Shown here piece after piece: positions 44,366 to 53,790 of a DNA stretch of 64,000 nt; within the stretch, counting starts at the first letter, position 1, and each line of letters begins with the position of its first letter. The DNA comes from Brotaphodocola faecis (GTDB lineage Bacteria; Bacillota; Clostridia; Lachnospirales; Lachnospiraceae). Under the pieces are notes generated by a model that saw only the letters and a list, made by a program, of their open reading frames with translations, had not been told where the DNA came from and searched no databases. The DNA lies in NCBI RefSeq assembly GCF_040096075.1, contig NZ_JBBMFJ010000017.1:1-64000 (forward strand), given 5' to 3'. Made by a program: the position numbers and the translations under genes.

Positions 44366-44394
44366 TTGACAAAATATATACCATGATATATACT
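44366..44394 (+). promoter_or_regulatory. Promoter/operator of vapBC
   Basis: TTGACA (44366-44371), 17-bp spacer and TATACT (44389-44394). The spacer holds an imperfect palindrome (TATATACCATGATATATA), a probable VapB-VapC autoregulatory operator. Confidence 0.75.
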
Positions 44395-44418
44395 AATAAT
44401 ATAAGGAGGTGCATTACT

Positions 44419-44649
44419 ATGATGACTGCAAAGTTATTTGAAAATGGTCGGAGCCAAGCGGTTCGACTTCCGAAGGAATATCGCTTCAATGGTGATGAAG
44501 TGGCGATTAATAAGGTCGGTGATATTGTTATTCTGATGCCGAAGGAAAACAAGTGGTCCGCTTTCCTGAACAGCTTGGAACTGTTCTCGGATGACTTCAT
44601 GAGTGATGGCAGAGAACAGCCTGCGGTACAGGAGCGTGAAGCTCTATGA
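44419..44649 (+). CDS. vapB: VapB antitoxin (AbrB/SpoVT fold)
   Basis: 76 residues. The swapped-hairpin DNA-binding N-terminus (MMTAKLFENGRSQAVRLPKEYRF) is the standard VapB form; the C-terminal part would bind and block VapC. The AGGAGG ribosome site is strong. It overlaps vapC by four bases (ATGA). Confidence 0.9.
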   Translation: MMTAKLFENGRSQAVRLPKEYRFNGDEVAINKVGDIVILMPKENKWSAFLNSLELFSDDFMSDGREQPAVQEREAL

Positions 44650-45050
44650 AGTATATGCTGGACACTAATATTTGTATCTATGCAATCAAGCATAAGCCGC
44701 CCGAAGTCATAAAAAATTTTCTGAAGCATGATCCAGACGATATGTGTATCTCGTCCATTACTTATGGAGAACTGATGCATGGAGTGGAAAAGAGTCAGGC
44801 GGTGGAACGCAACCGTGTAGCAATTACATTGTTTTTGTCGTCTATTTCTATCCTTCAGTTTGACAATTATGCTGCAGAAGAATACGGAAAGGTTCGTGCA
44901 GACCTTGAACGAAAGGGAACACCAATTGGTCCGATGGATATGTTGATTGCCGGTCATGCGAGATCAGAAGGGGTGGTTCTTGTGACAAATAATACCAGAG
45001 AGTTCTTCCGAGTTGATGACTTAGAAGTTGAAGATTGGACAAAAGAATAG
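44646..45050 (+). CDS. vapC: VapC toxin (PIN-domain ribonuclease)
   Basis: 134 residues with the PIN acidic residues in MLDTNICIY (D6), SSITYGELMHG (Glu), and PMDMLIAGHA (Asp), then VTNNTREFFRV. Typical of VapC/MvpA toxins that cleave tRNA or rRNA. All catalytic positions look intact. Confidence 0.92.
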   Translation: MKYMLDTNICIYAIKHKPPEVIKNFLKHDPDDMCISSITYGELMHGVEKSQAVERNRVAITLFLSSISILQFDNYAAEEYGKVRADLERKGTPIGPMDMLIAGHARSEGVVLVTNNTREFFRVDDLEVEDWTKE

Positions 45051-45194
45051 GTGGCTCAGTTTGTGTTAAAAACCGCAAAATTCATAGACCGGGAATTAGA
45101 GGATTAACGGCGCAAAATGAAACAGGAAAATGTACAGGCATCGGAGTTTCGGTTCCGGTGCCATTCTTTTTCCCCGAAATGAACCAAAGCGGTT

Positions 45195-45266
45195 CAAATT
45201 TTTCATATACGGGCATTCTGAAAGGGAAAAAGTATTGGAATTGGCTCCTGAATGAGCTCTTCAGAA
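45195..45266 (+). repeat. 72-bp direct repeat, right copy
   Basis: It matches 44014-44085. Spacing between the copies is 1181 bp and includes all of vapBC. Confidence 0.75.
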
Positions 45267-45375
45267 GCAACAGAAACAGCTAAAATGTATGACCCAGGCT
45301 ACAGCATATCTCAGATAAAGAAAAATATAAGACCGGCGTGACGGACCGGTCTCATTGCGTGGCTCAGGCAGGTAC

Positions 45376-45846
45376 CTACAGTGTTTCTGCCCGATCTGCA
45401 ATATGCTGTTTGAAATTGATTACTTCATGCTTGTAATCACGATTCATATAACAGGATGTAATCATAAAATCCGCAGTGGATTTATTGACGGCCATTGGAA
45501 TATCGTAGACCTGGGAAATCCTCATCAGGGCTTTTACATCTGGATCATGAGGTTGCGCTGTCAGCGGATCCGAAAAGAAAATCACGAAGTCAATGACACC
45601 CTCCACAATCTTAGCACCGATCTGTTGGTCTCCACCTAATGGGCCGCTGTTATAACCTTTTACTGTAAGTCCAGTCTGATCCGTGATCATGCGGGCCGTT
45701 GTACCTGTTCCGTAAAGATTATGCTTCTCCAGCTCAGCTTTATGTTCTTTACACCATGCAATCAGTTTCTGTTTTTCGTTGTCATGAGCAATCAGGGCAA
45801 TATTCTTTTTCTGGCCGATTGTAAAGGTAATGTATTCTTGAGACAT
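45376..45846 (-). CDS. mgsA: Methylglyoxal synthase
   Basis: 156 residues from MSQEYITFTIGQKKNIALIAHD; longer starts add unrelated residues. Active-site motifs are LYGTGTTARMI, SGPLGGDQQIGAKI (catalytic Asp) and FFSDPLTAQPHDPDVKALMR. It makes methylglyoxal from dihydroxyacetone phosphate, a phosphate-releasing bypass of lower glycolysis. A single gene, with a GC-poor upstream region. Confidence 0.93.
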   Translation of the reverse strand: MSQEYITFTIGQKKNIALIAHDNEKQKLIAWCKEHKAELEKHNLYGTGTTARMITDQTGLTVKGYNSGPLGGDQQIGAKIVEGVIDFVIFFSDPLTAQPHDPDVKALMRISQVYDIPMAVNKSTADFMITSCYMNRDYKHEVINFKQHIADRAETL

Positions 45847-45974
45847 GAAAAAATCCCCATTATCTAAGTATGGAAAGTGCAGATAGATACAACTTATCAC
45901 AGAATGGTTTATTACACAAGTGCAAAAATATCAAACTGAAGATTAGAACTCAAATTATTAGAATTTCCCCAGAA

Positions 45975-46017
45975 CAGTCAAAATCAGAAGATTTCTCCGA
46001 ATATTTGATTTTGACTG
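45975..46017. promoter_or_regulatory. 12-bp inverted repeat upstream of the ABC operon
   Basis: CAGTCAAAATCA and TGATTTTGACTG separated by 19 bases. A candidate RNA hairpin or operator in a 475-base noncoding gap. Confidence 0.5.
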
Positions 46018-46184
46018 CAGTATAAGAATCGAATCTTTAATCCAATCTTTTCCGAACTCTCACATCGAAGAAAATCCGTATTCATTATCATCGTACTCGA
46101 TGCTGATGATATTGGTGTTTTGCGGAAATAATCTATTGCCCGTTCCCTAATCTTAACATTCCACTAAACTCAAAAATTCCAAAC

Positions 46185-46198
46185 TACCAAATTTGGTA
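46185..46198. promoter_or_regulatory. Palindromic operator candidate
   Basis: TACCAAATTTGGTA is a perfect 14-bp palindrome about 180 bases before the binding-protein gene. It could bind a transcription regulator of the sugar operon; none is encoded next to it. Confidence 0.45.
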
Positions 46199-46375
46199 TT
46201 TTTCTTAGAATTAACATACTTAACAATTATTTGCATTTTTCCTAGTTTCTTGTTTAAAAACTTACAATGTTTTTACTGTTTCATGATAGATGTCAAGGCC
46301 TTAAAACACTATAATCGGAAACTGTTAAACACATAACCAATCCTATTGCCAGACTAACACGAGGAGAAAAACATT

Positions 46376-47755
46376 ATGAAAAAAAATCTAAAATGTCTCA
46401 CAGCACTTTGCATGGCTGGTGCCATGATCTCTCTGACCGGATGCGGTTCAGCCAGTCAGTCTACTTCCGCAGATACCACAGCAGGTTCCGCCTCTTCCGA
46501 AGCCACCACTTCCGCCGAGAGCACCGCTTCCGGCAATGGTTCCAAAACCGTTATCGAGTACTGGCACTGTAATGCAGAGAACCAGGGCGGACTGACCGTA
46601 GATGAACTGGTAAAAAACTTTAATGAGAACAATGACCACATTGAAGTTGTTGCTAAATATAACCCGGATATGTATAAGGGACTGATGCAGAACCTGCAGG
46701 CTGAAGCCGCTACCGGCAATACCCCGGCACTGGTTCAGATCGGCTGGGCTTTCCTGGATTATTTTTCCAACAACTTTTCCTACACCTCCCCACAGGAGAT
46801 CATCGACCAGTATGATGCTTCTGACAAAACCTTCCTGACCGACAATTTTCTGCCAAACGTCCTGGATCTGGCCGTCAACAGCGATGGCGTACAGGTCGGA
46901 ATACCGTATTCTTTAAGCAGCCCGGTCCTCTACATCAACCGCGATCTGCTGAAGGAAGCAGGGCTTTCCGAAGAGGGACCGAAGACCTGGGAAGAAGTTG
47001 ATTCCTTTGCCAGAACTGTTCAGGAAAAGACCGGAAAATATGGTTTCTATATGCAGGAGCCAGCAGATTTCTGGGCACAGCAGGGACTCATCGAGAGCAA
47101 TAACACTTCCATGCTGACCAAGACCGCAGATGGCAAGATCCAGGCAAGCTTCGCAAGCCCGGAAGGCATTCAGGCTATGCAGATGGTTGCTGACCTCATC
47201 AAGGACGGTGCCGCTCTCCATGTTTCCTGGGATGAAGGCTGCCAGAGCTTCATTGATGGCAACTGCGCAATGCTCTACACCACCATTGCCCGACGCGCAT
47301 CCGTTCAGAAGAGCGCGCAGTTCGATGTCGCTACCGTAAAATCCCCGACCTGGGGCAGCAGCCCGCGTAAAGTTCCGGCAGGCGGATGCTTCTTAGCTAT
47401 CACCGCACAGACCGATGAGCAAAAGGAAGCCGCATGGGAGTTTGAGAAATACCTGTACAGCGTGGAATCCATGGCTGCATGGACCATCGGAACCGGTTAT
47501 GTACCGCCAAGAAAGGATGTTGCAGACGCAGAGAACGGACTGAAATCCTTCCTGGCTGAAAATGAGATGATGAAGGCTGCCATTGAGCAGATGGACGGCG
47601 TGGTTTCCTGGACATCCTTCCCGGGTGATGCAGGTCTTCAGGCTGAGCAGATGCTCCTGGATATGAGAGATCAGATCTTCGGTGGACAGGTAACTGCCGA
47701 GGAGGGTATGACTTCCACCCAGGATGCCATCAATGCCCTGTTAGACGCACAGTAA
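46376..47755 (+). CDS. ABC sugar-binding lipoprotein (UgpB-like)
   Basis: 459 residues. A signal peptide with lipobox SLTGCGS (Cys about residue 23) is followed by a Ser/Thr linker and a family 1 extracellular solute-binding fold (VIEYWHCNAENQGGLTVDELVKNFNENN). It would capture a sugar or glycerol-phosphate-like solute outside the cell for the two permeases that follow. The substrate cannot be told from sequence alone. Confidence 0.88.
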   Translation: MKKNLKCLTALCMAGAMISLTGCGSASQSTSADTTAGSASSEATTSAESTASGNGSKTVIEYWHCNAENQGGLTVDELVKNFNENNDHIEVVAKYNPDMYKGLMQNLQAEAATGNTPALVQIGWAFLDYFSNNFSYTSPQEIIDQYDASDKTFLTDNFLPNVLDLAVNSDGVQVGIPYSLSSPVLYINRDLLKEAGLSEEGPKTWEEVDSFARTVQEKTGKYGFYMQEPADFWAQQGLIESNNTSMLTKTADGKIQASFASPEGIQAMQMVADLIKDGAALHVSWDEGCQSFIDGNCAMLYTTIARRASVQKSAQFDVATVKSPTWGSSPRKVPAGGCFLAITAQTDEQKEAAWEFEKYLYSVESMAAWTIGTGYVPPRKDVADAENGLKSFLAENEMMKAAIEQMDGVVSWTSFPGDAGLQAEQMLLDMRDQIFGGQVTAEEGMTSTQDAINALLDAQ

Positions 47756-47838
47756 GCTGACATTCCAGATGCAGACCGGTACTTTCCCTTTTGCTCACGG
47801 GAAGGTACCGGTTTTCCTGAATTTACGGAGGTAATCAC

Positions 47839-48729
47839 TTGAATAAAGAAACAAAAAAACAAACGATTCTGGGCTATCTGTTTCTGATCCCGTCCCTGGC
47901 CGTGTTCGCAGTCTTTATGTTTTACCCACTCCTTTATACCTTTTACTTAAGCTTTTTTGAGTGGAACATGGTAAAGCCTGTAAAAAAATTTGTCGGTCTG
48001 AACAACTACATTGCCGTATTCCGGGATCCGAATACCTTTAAGATTCTGGGCAATACCCTTGCTTACATTCTGGTTCTGCTGGTCCTGAACTTTGTGCTGC
48101 CCTATATTCTCTCCTTTATCCTCTCCGCCGTGATCCGGCATGGAAAGAGTTTTTACAAGGCTGTGTTCTTCCTTCCCAGCGTCATCTCCCTGGTGGTCGG
48201 CTCCATCCTCTATACCTGGATCTTAAACCCGATTTCCGGACCGGTGGCCATCATTCTCGGTAAATTCGGCATCCAGATGCCCTTCTGGTCCAAAACCGAC
48301 GGATGGGTCATTGCCGTGCTCTGCATCATCACCACCTGGAAGACCTTCGGCTACAACTTCATCAATATTTTAGCCGGTGTCTCCGGCGTATCCCAGGAAG
48401 TTATTGAGGCCGCACGGCTGGATCAGGTTCCCATGTGGAAAATCTTTCTGGACATCATTGTGCCCATGAGCTCCGCCACCGGAATTTACGTGTTCATCAC
48501 CACCATTGTCCAGGGACTCCAGTATGTGTTCACCCCCATCAAGGTCATTACCCAGGGCGGACCGAACTACGCCAGTTCCAACCTGATCTACGCTTCCTAC
48601 CACGAGGCCTTTACCCTGTACCGGACCGGCACCTCATCGGCCATTTCCATTCTGACCATGCTGCTGTTCATTGTCCTTTTACTTCTGGAATTTAAATTTG
48701 TGGAGAAGGGAGTCTACTATGAAAACTAA
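47839..48729 (+). CDS. ABC sugar permease, UgpA/MalF type
   Basis: 296 residues with six membrane segments and the EAA-loop EAARLDQVPMWKIFLDIIVP. Pairs with the next permease to form the channel. Overlaps it by 11 bases. Confidence 0.9.
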   Translation: MNKETKKQTILGYLFLIPSLAVFAVFMFYPLLYTFYLSFFEWNMVKPVKKFVGLNNYIAVFRDPNTFKILGNTLAYILVLLVLNFVLPYILSFILSAVIRHGKSFYKAVFFLPSVISLVVGSILYTWILNPISGPVAIILGKFGIQMPFWSKTDGWVIAVLCIITTWKTFGYNFINILAGVSGVSQEVIEAARLDQVPMWKIFLDIIVPMSSATGIYVFITTIVQGLQYVFTPIKVITQGGPNYASSNLIYASYHEAFTLYRTGTSSAISILTMLLFIVLLLLEFKFVEKGVYYEN

Positions 48730-49546
48730 CAATCATTCGGAAATTGGCTGGCACATGATCCTGGGTGCCATCGTCTTCCTCATGCTGGTTCCCATCGTGT
48801 TCGCTCTGTCCAACTCCTTCAAGACTCTGCAGGACGCGTTTAATACCATTTTTGAGATCATTCCGTCTCACCCGACTCTGGAAAACTATCGGCATGTATT
48901 TGAAAAACTGCCATTTGTCCAGATAACCTTAAATACATTTCTGATCGCGGCATCCGTTACCACATTCAAAACCATTACCAGCCTGTTTGCCGCCTATTCC
49001 TTTGTTTATTTTGATTACAAGGGAAAACAGTTTTTCTACTTTATCATGCTGAGCACCATGTTTATCCCGTTCACCGTGACCATGATCCCAAACTACCTGA
49101 TGATTTCAAAACTCGGTCTGCGGGATTGCATCTGGGGCGTGGCACTTCCGCAGTTTGCGGATGTTTTAGGTATCTTCCTGCTGCGCCAGGCCATGCGCGG
49201 AATTCCGAAGGCCCTCATTGAGGCTGCACGGATGGAAGGCATCGGCAGCCTCAAGATCATGCGCGATATCATCCTTCCGCTGGTGCGCCCGTCCATTCTC
49301 ACAACCGGGATCATTTTCTTTATCAATTCCTGGAACGAGTATGTATGGCCGGTTCTCATCTTAAAGAGCAAGGAAAACTACACGCTTTCCCTGGCGCTCC
49401 AGATGTACATCAGCGCCGAGGGCGGCACCGAATTTACCATTGCCATGGCCGTATCCGTCATCACCATGATCATTCCGCTGGCTCTGTATCTCATTTTCCA
49501 GCGCTATATCATCAACACCTTTGCCGCATCCGGCGTAAAAGGCTAA
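48719..49546 (+). CDS. ABC sugar permease, UgpE/MalG type
   Basis: 275 residues from ATG 48719 (AAGGGAG upstream), overlapping the previous stop. Six helices, with EAA-loop EAARMEGIGSLKIMRDIILPL and the C-terminal ending typical of MalG-type subunits. Confidence 0.9.
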   Translation: MKTNNHSEIGWHMILGAIVFLMLVPIVFALSNSFKTLQDAFNTIFEIIPSHPTLENYRHVFEKLPFVQITLNTFLIAASVTTFKTITSLFAAYSFVYFDYKGKQFFYFIMLSTMFIPFTVTMIPNYLMISKLGLRDCIWGVALPQFADVLGIFLLRQAMRGIPKALIEAARMEGIGSLKIMRDIILPLVRPSILTTGIIFFINSWNEYVWPVLILKSKENYTLSLALQMYISAEGGTEFTIAMAVSVITMIIPLALYLIFQRYIINTFAASGVKG

Positions 49547-49562
49547 TCTGTCAGGAGGACTT

Positions 49563-50762
49563 ATGAATAATATCGTTTTTGAACACGTCGTAAAAGCATA
49601 CGGAAAAAATGTGATCGTCAATAATCTGAATATGGAAATCCGGGAAGGTGAGCGGCTGATTCTGCTTGGACCGTCCGGCTGCGGAAAGTCCACCACCCTG
49701 CGCATGATTGCCGGTCTGGAGGATATAACCTCCGGTTCCCTGCATATGCGCGGCCAGGTAGTCAACAATGTTGCCTGCGGAGACCGCGGCGTGTCGATGG
49801 TATTCCAGAACTACGCCCTTTTCCCGCATATGACCGTAAAAAACAACATCATCTACGGCTTAAAGGCTCACAAAATGGAAGCGGCTGAGATTAACCACCG
49901 CCTGGAGGAAGTACTGGAAATGCTGCAGCTTAAAGGTCTGGAAGACCGTAAGCCGAAGGATCTTTCCGGTGGACAGCGCCAGCGTGTTGCCCTGGCCCGT
50001 GCCGTCGTAAAACGCTCTGACTACTTTCTTCTGGATGAACCGCTTTCCAACCTGGATGCACAGCTCCGCCTGCGTGCGCGAAAAGAACTGGTCAAGATCC
50101 ACGAGATGTACCGTCCGACCATGGTTTATGTCACTCATGACCAGATTGAGGCCATGACCGTGGGACAGCGTGTTGCCATCATGTACCGCGGAAATATGGA
50201 AATGCTGGACACGCCAAGCCATGTATACAATATGCCGGCAAGCATCTTCTGTGCCCGCTTCATTGGCTCTCCGTCCATGAACATCATATCCTGCCAGTAT
50301 GAAAACGGCAATCTCTCCATCGGAGACCAGATGATCAGACTGGAGCCGATGTGGCGTCCGATCGCAGATGCCTGTCCATCCGGAAAATACTGCGTCGGCA
50401 TCCGCCCGGAACATGCAGTCTTAAGCAGCCGTCCAACGGAAACTTCCATCTGTGGAACCGTAAAATACGTGGAGGACTATGGCAACCGCTACGGCGTTTA
50501 TATTGATGTCAAGGGTGAAAAGAGCGAGCTGATTGCTATCTGCAACGACTCGGTCCCGCGCCCAGGCGAAAACATTTTCATCAATATTGATTTCCGCAAA
50601 CTGCATCTGTTTGATGCCCAGAGCGAGAAGTCCCTTGGATATCCGGAAGAAATCCGCCGTCTGAATGCAGCCCTGGATTTTTTCATGCCGGATGCCCAGA
50701 ATAAAAACCAGAAAACAGGAGGTAAATATCATGAATCTTTTGGTCAGTACCAATGTGTATAA
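49563..50762 (+). CDS. ABC ATPase of the sugar importer (UgpC/MsmK type)
   Basis: 399 residues. Walker A GPSGCGKST, signature LSGGQRQRVALARA, Walker B YFLLDEPLSNLD, and the C-terminal TOBE-like regulatory domain (IRPEHA). Its 3' end overlaps the start of the following isomerase-like gene by 32 bases, so translation is coupled. Encoding its own ATPase is less common for CUT1 importers in Firmicutes, many of which share a single MsmK. Confidence 0.92.
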   Translation: MNNIVFEHVVKAYGKNVIVNNLNMEIREGERLILLGPSGCGKSTTLRMIAGLEDITSGSLHMRGQVVNNVACGDRGVSMVFQNYALFPHMTVKNNIIYGLKAHKMEAAEINHRLEEVLEMLQLKGLEDRKPKDLSGGQRQRVALARAVVKRSDYFLLDEPLSNLDAQLRLRARKELVKIHEMYRPTMVYVTHDQIEAMTVGQRVAIMYRGNMEMLDTPSHVYNMPASIFCARFIGSPSMNIISCQYENGNLSIGDQMIRLEPMWRPIADACPSGKYCVGIRPEHAVLSSRPTETSICGTVKYVEDYGNRYGVYIDVKGEKSELIAICNDSVPRPGENIFINIDFRKLHLFDAQSEKSLGYPEEIRRLNAALDFFMPDAQNKNQKTGGKYHESFGQYQCV

Positions 50763-51525
50763 ACCGGGTCAGCTTGCCCGGGTCATCCCGCATTTACATG
50801 CCTTCCGTGGTCAGATTGGCGTCGAGCTGTTCCCCATGTTTGACGCAGACTGCTATGAGGAAGAGCTTCTTCATTGCCTGCCGGAGTTTGAAGGAATCCC
50901 AGTTAGTTTCCATGGCCCGTACTATGAAACCGAGCACAGCGCAGCCCCCGGCACCCCGGAATATGCGCACTCCATGGACCTGATCCGCCAAACTCTGCCT
51001 TACTGTGTGCGCCTTCGAAGCCAGTATCTGGTCTTTCATCACAACAACATCCCGGTGACGGAAGAACGCCGGGAAGAGATGATCCGTGTTTCCAGAGAAA
51101 ACTATAGGGAAATTGCGGAGCTGTTCAAGCCGCACCAGATCCCGGTGGTGGTGGAGAATGCCGGTGTCCTGGACCGCGGCAACATGCTGTTTGACCAGGA
51201 TGCGTTTATCCAGCTCTGCAGGGAAGAACATTATCCGGTGCTGATCGACATCGGTCATGCTTACGCCAACGGTTGGGACCTGGCGCAGACCATGGAAGCG
51301 TTAAAGGATCAGATCGTGGCTTACCATCTTCATAACAATGACGGTGTTCACGACAGCCATCAGCGGATTTTCCACGGGACCCTGGATTTTCCCCTGTTTC
51401 TGTCTGATTATCAGAGACTGACTCCAAACGCAGATCTGGTTCTGGAATACAGCCCGGATGTAGCAGATGATGAATCCGGAATCCAAGAAGACATTTCCTG
51501 GCTTCTGGAGCAAATCCGGAGGTAG
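50731..51525 (+). CDS. Sugar phosphate isomerase/epimerase-like TIM-barrel protein
   Basis: 264 residues from ATG 50731 (AGGAGG upstream). The AP-endonuclease-2/xylose-isomerase-like fold shows metal-ligand regions in VVENAG, VLIDIGHAYANG and YHLHNNDGVHDSH. The position inside the ABC operon suggests it acts on the imported sugar or its phosphate. Substrate unknown. Confidence 0.75.
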   Translation: MNLLVSTNVYKPGQLARVIPHLHAFRGQIGVELFPMFDADCYEEELLHCLPEFEGIPVSFHGPYYETEHSAAPGTPEYAHSMDLIRQTLPYCVRLRSQYLVFHHNNIPVTEERREEMIRVSRENYREIAELFKPHQIPVVVENAGVLDRGNMLFDQDAFIQLCREEHYPVLIDIGHAYANGWDLAQTMEALKDQIVAYHLHNNDGVHDSHQRIFHGTLDFPLFLSDYQRLTPNADLVLEYSPDVADDESGIQEDISWLLEQIRR

Positions 51526-51528
51526 CTT

Positions 51529-52323
51529 ATGCTTTCCGAAAAGAAACTCTTCTTATTTGATATTGACGGAACCGTGGCCTTGGGCGATGTCCTGCTGCCT
51601 GGAGCGGCGGAATTCTTTCAGGAAATTAAAGAGCGCGGCGGGCAGTTTGTATTCATTACCAATAACTCCACCAAAAGCATTGCGGACTACATCAAAAAAT
51701 TCCGTCAGATGGGTGTCTCAACCGATCCACAGAATTTTGTAACTGCCTCCACCGCTTCTGCCATCTGGCTGCGGAAACACGCAGCTGGAAAGAGTATCTA
51801 TACACTTGGAACACGATCACTGATCCGAGAACTTGAAGGACATGGAATCCGCGTCACCACGGATCCGGACACTCAGGATATTTCTTTTGTGCTGGTTGCC
51901 TACGACAGCGAACTTACCTACAAGAAGCTGACTGACACCTGCCGCATCCTGCAGACCCGTTCTGTCACCTTCCTGGCCACCAACCCGGATCTGGTCTGCC
52001 CGGTCCCATTTGGCTATGTACCAGACTGCGGCTCCATATGTCAGATGATTACTAATGCCACAGGCCAGGTACCACATTATATAGGAAAACCTTCTACCGA
52101 TATGGTGGATATTGCGCTCCGGGAAAATCCGTTTTCCAAAGAGGAAACCGTGATAGTGGGTGACAGGTTTTACACTGACATTGCATGCGGGAACGCTTCC
52201 GGGGTAGAGACAGTCCTGGTACTAACCGGTGAAGCGAAAAAAACAGATACTATGATTCACACGTACACTCCAACTTATATTTTCGACTCCATAAAAGAAG
52301 TAAAGAAAGCCTGGAAGAATTAG
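51529..52323 (+). CDS. HAD-IIA phosphatase (NagD/AraL type)
   Basis: 264 residues. Motif I is LFLFDIDGTVALGD; FITNNSTKS is the Thr motif; the later acidic motif is IVGDRFYTDI. It hydrolyses sugar phosphates or phosphoglycolate-like compounds. Last gene of the importer operon; its stop codon lies inside the operon terminator hairpin. Confidence 0.85.
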   Translation: MLSEKKLFLFDIDGTVALGDVLLPGAAEFFQEIKERGGQFVFITNNSTKSIADYIKKFRQMGVSTDPQNFVTASTASAIWLRKHAAGKSIYTLGTRSLIRELEGHGIRVTTDPDTQDISFVLVAYDSELTYKKLTDTCRILQTRSVTFLATNPDLVCPVPFGYVPDCGSICQMITNATGQVPHYIGKPSTDMVDIALRENPFSKEETVIVGDRFYTDIACGNASGVETVLVLTGEAKKTDTMIHTYTPTYIFDSIKEVKKAWKN

Positions 52324-52348
52324 TAATCCAGGCTTTCTTTACTTCTTT
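52294..52348 (+). terminator. Terminator of the importer operon
   Basis: A 22-bp stem (core GTAAAGAAAGCCTGGA with TCCAGGCTTTCTTTAC). It contains the last codons of the phosphatase gene and ends in T-rich sequence. Confidence 0.85.
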
Positions 52349-52986
52349 AAAATCTCCAATGAGGTATGTGTAATGATTGAATAGATGAAATAACACAACA
52401 TATGGCATTGCTTACTTATAAAAAAGTAATCGACTCAGCAACGAGAACGATTACTTTTTTAGATAGTATGAATTTAAGTGCTTCTTCATTCTACTGCAAA
52501 ATCGCAAAGATAGCAAGGAAATGTGGCATCATGAGAGAGGTATTGATATATTTTCTGCTTAATAATGCCGCCTCATATCTGAAAGAGAGTAGTGTAGATA
52601 AATTATATGTATTTAATTTCGCCATATGCAATTCCAAAACCCAACTTCCTTCTCTCCCGCTATTTTCCTGACCTCTCGAAAAAATATTTCTCCACTAGGT
52701 TCTCCTAATTTGTTCGCGCGCCGTCAGGCGTTTGCCGCCATCAGGCGGCTCACTCAATGGATAAATAGAAAGATAAATGGAAAAGAAAATAAAAACGGCG
52801 CTGATGCGCCGGCAATCAAGGAATTTATACAGCCAATGCACTCTCTTATTCAATGAAAAAGCCGAGGGAGCAATGAAAATTTAGAGATATCTGCTTGCAT
52901 ATGGCGAAAATAAATACATATGATTATCTCAGCATTCATACACATCCTATATATTTTAGTGTAGAACATTATCGGCCATATAAAAA
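52349..52986. other. Noncoding interval, no supported gene
   Basis: Two short frames (52402-52671 and 52626-52856) have no ribosome site and no recognisable motif. A GC-rich REP-like patch with inverted CGCC/GGCG blocks sits at about 52715-52760 and again at 52797-52812, within otherwise AT-rich DNA. It may be an extragenic repeat. Confidence 0.4.
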
Positions 52987-53041
52987 ACGGCCAAAAACCC
53001 GCTGTTGCATGATTTCCATATAGCAGCGGATTTTTGGCCGT
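52987..53041. terminator. Long hairpin
   Basis: ACGGCCAAAAA pairs with TTTTTGGCCGT outside and CGCTG/AGCAGCG inside. It could terminate the minus-strand lipoprotein gene ending at 53134. Confidence 0.6.
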
Positions 53042-53133
53042 AATTCTTTGCTAAAAATCTTCAATACATATCCCAGCCGGGCCTAGGAATATTCCTGGCA
53101 TCCAGTGATAAATTGAAGCGTTTTCTCATCACA

Positions 53134-53532
53134 TTAATTTGCTTTCTCCACAGAAATAATGGTTCCTGTAAACGCATCCACTTCGCTGAGCTCTCCCGTA
53201 TAGGTTACCGTTACCTCATCTCCTTCTTTAACATCTGATAAGCCTTCCGGTGCGGTATCGAATGTCATTGCATAGGTACCCTTATCGCTTTCAATCGTGA
53301 ACATAAAATCCTTGATCTCCTCAATCTTTCCTGTCACAGATTCCGTTTTTTCCTCTGTTTTCTGCGATTCAGACTGAATTGTCTCGCTCTGGGTAGTTTC
53401 TGCCTGCGTTGTTTCTGCCTTGGTCGTTTCCGCCTGGGTAGGCGCTGCTGTGGTTGTGTCAGCCTTGGCACCGCATCCAGCAGCCAAAGCCGCGGTCATC
53501 ATCAAAACTGCAATAAGATTTCTTTTTTTCAT
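53134..53532 (-). CDS. Small lipoprotein with Thr/Glu-rich linker
   Basis: 132 residues. Signal peptide with lipobox LAAGCGA, then a low-complexity linker of TTKAETTQAE repeats. A beta-rich domain follows (VTGKIEEIKDFMFTIESDKGTYAMTF, KEGDEVTVTYTG) that resembles an OB-type or DUF3221-like fold. Surface-anchored; role unknown. Confidence 0.7.
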   Translation of the reverse strand: MKKRNLIAVLMMTAALAAGCGAKADTTTAAPTQAETTKAETTQAETTQSETIQSESQKTEEKTESVTGKIEEIKDFMFTIESDKGTYAMTFDTAPEGLSDVKEGDEVTVTYTGELSEVDAFTGTIISVEKAN

Positions 53533-53790
53533 AATAAAGCCTCCAAACTAAATAGATTTGATTTTTTTTAATTACACTAATTAGACGTATTGAAACCCTG
53601 AAAAGTTTCAAAGCTCTAAAAATTTTTCATTAATTTTTTTATGGCTATCTGACGTATGAATAAGATCGTAAAGAGTCGTAAAATCATCGTTTTATAATCT
53701 ATTTCATAAATTTATTTTCTTATATCGAATATATAATTTGATATTTTGATTTTTTGTGGTTATACTATAAGGGAAAGGAGGCTTCCAATC

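Noticed and set aside
52402..52856. Two plus-strand short ORFs between the importer operon and the lipoprotein
   Set aside because: No ribosome site, no motif, cross a REP-like patch; treated as noncoding.
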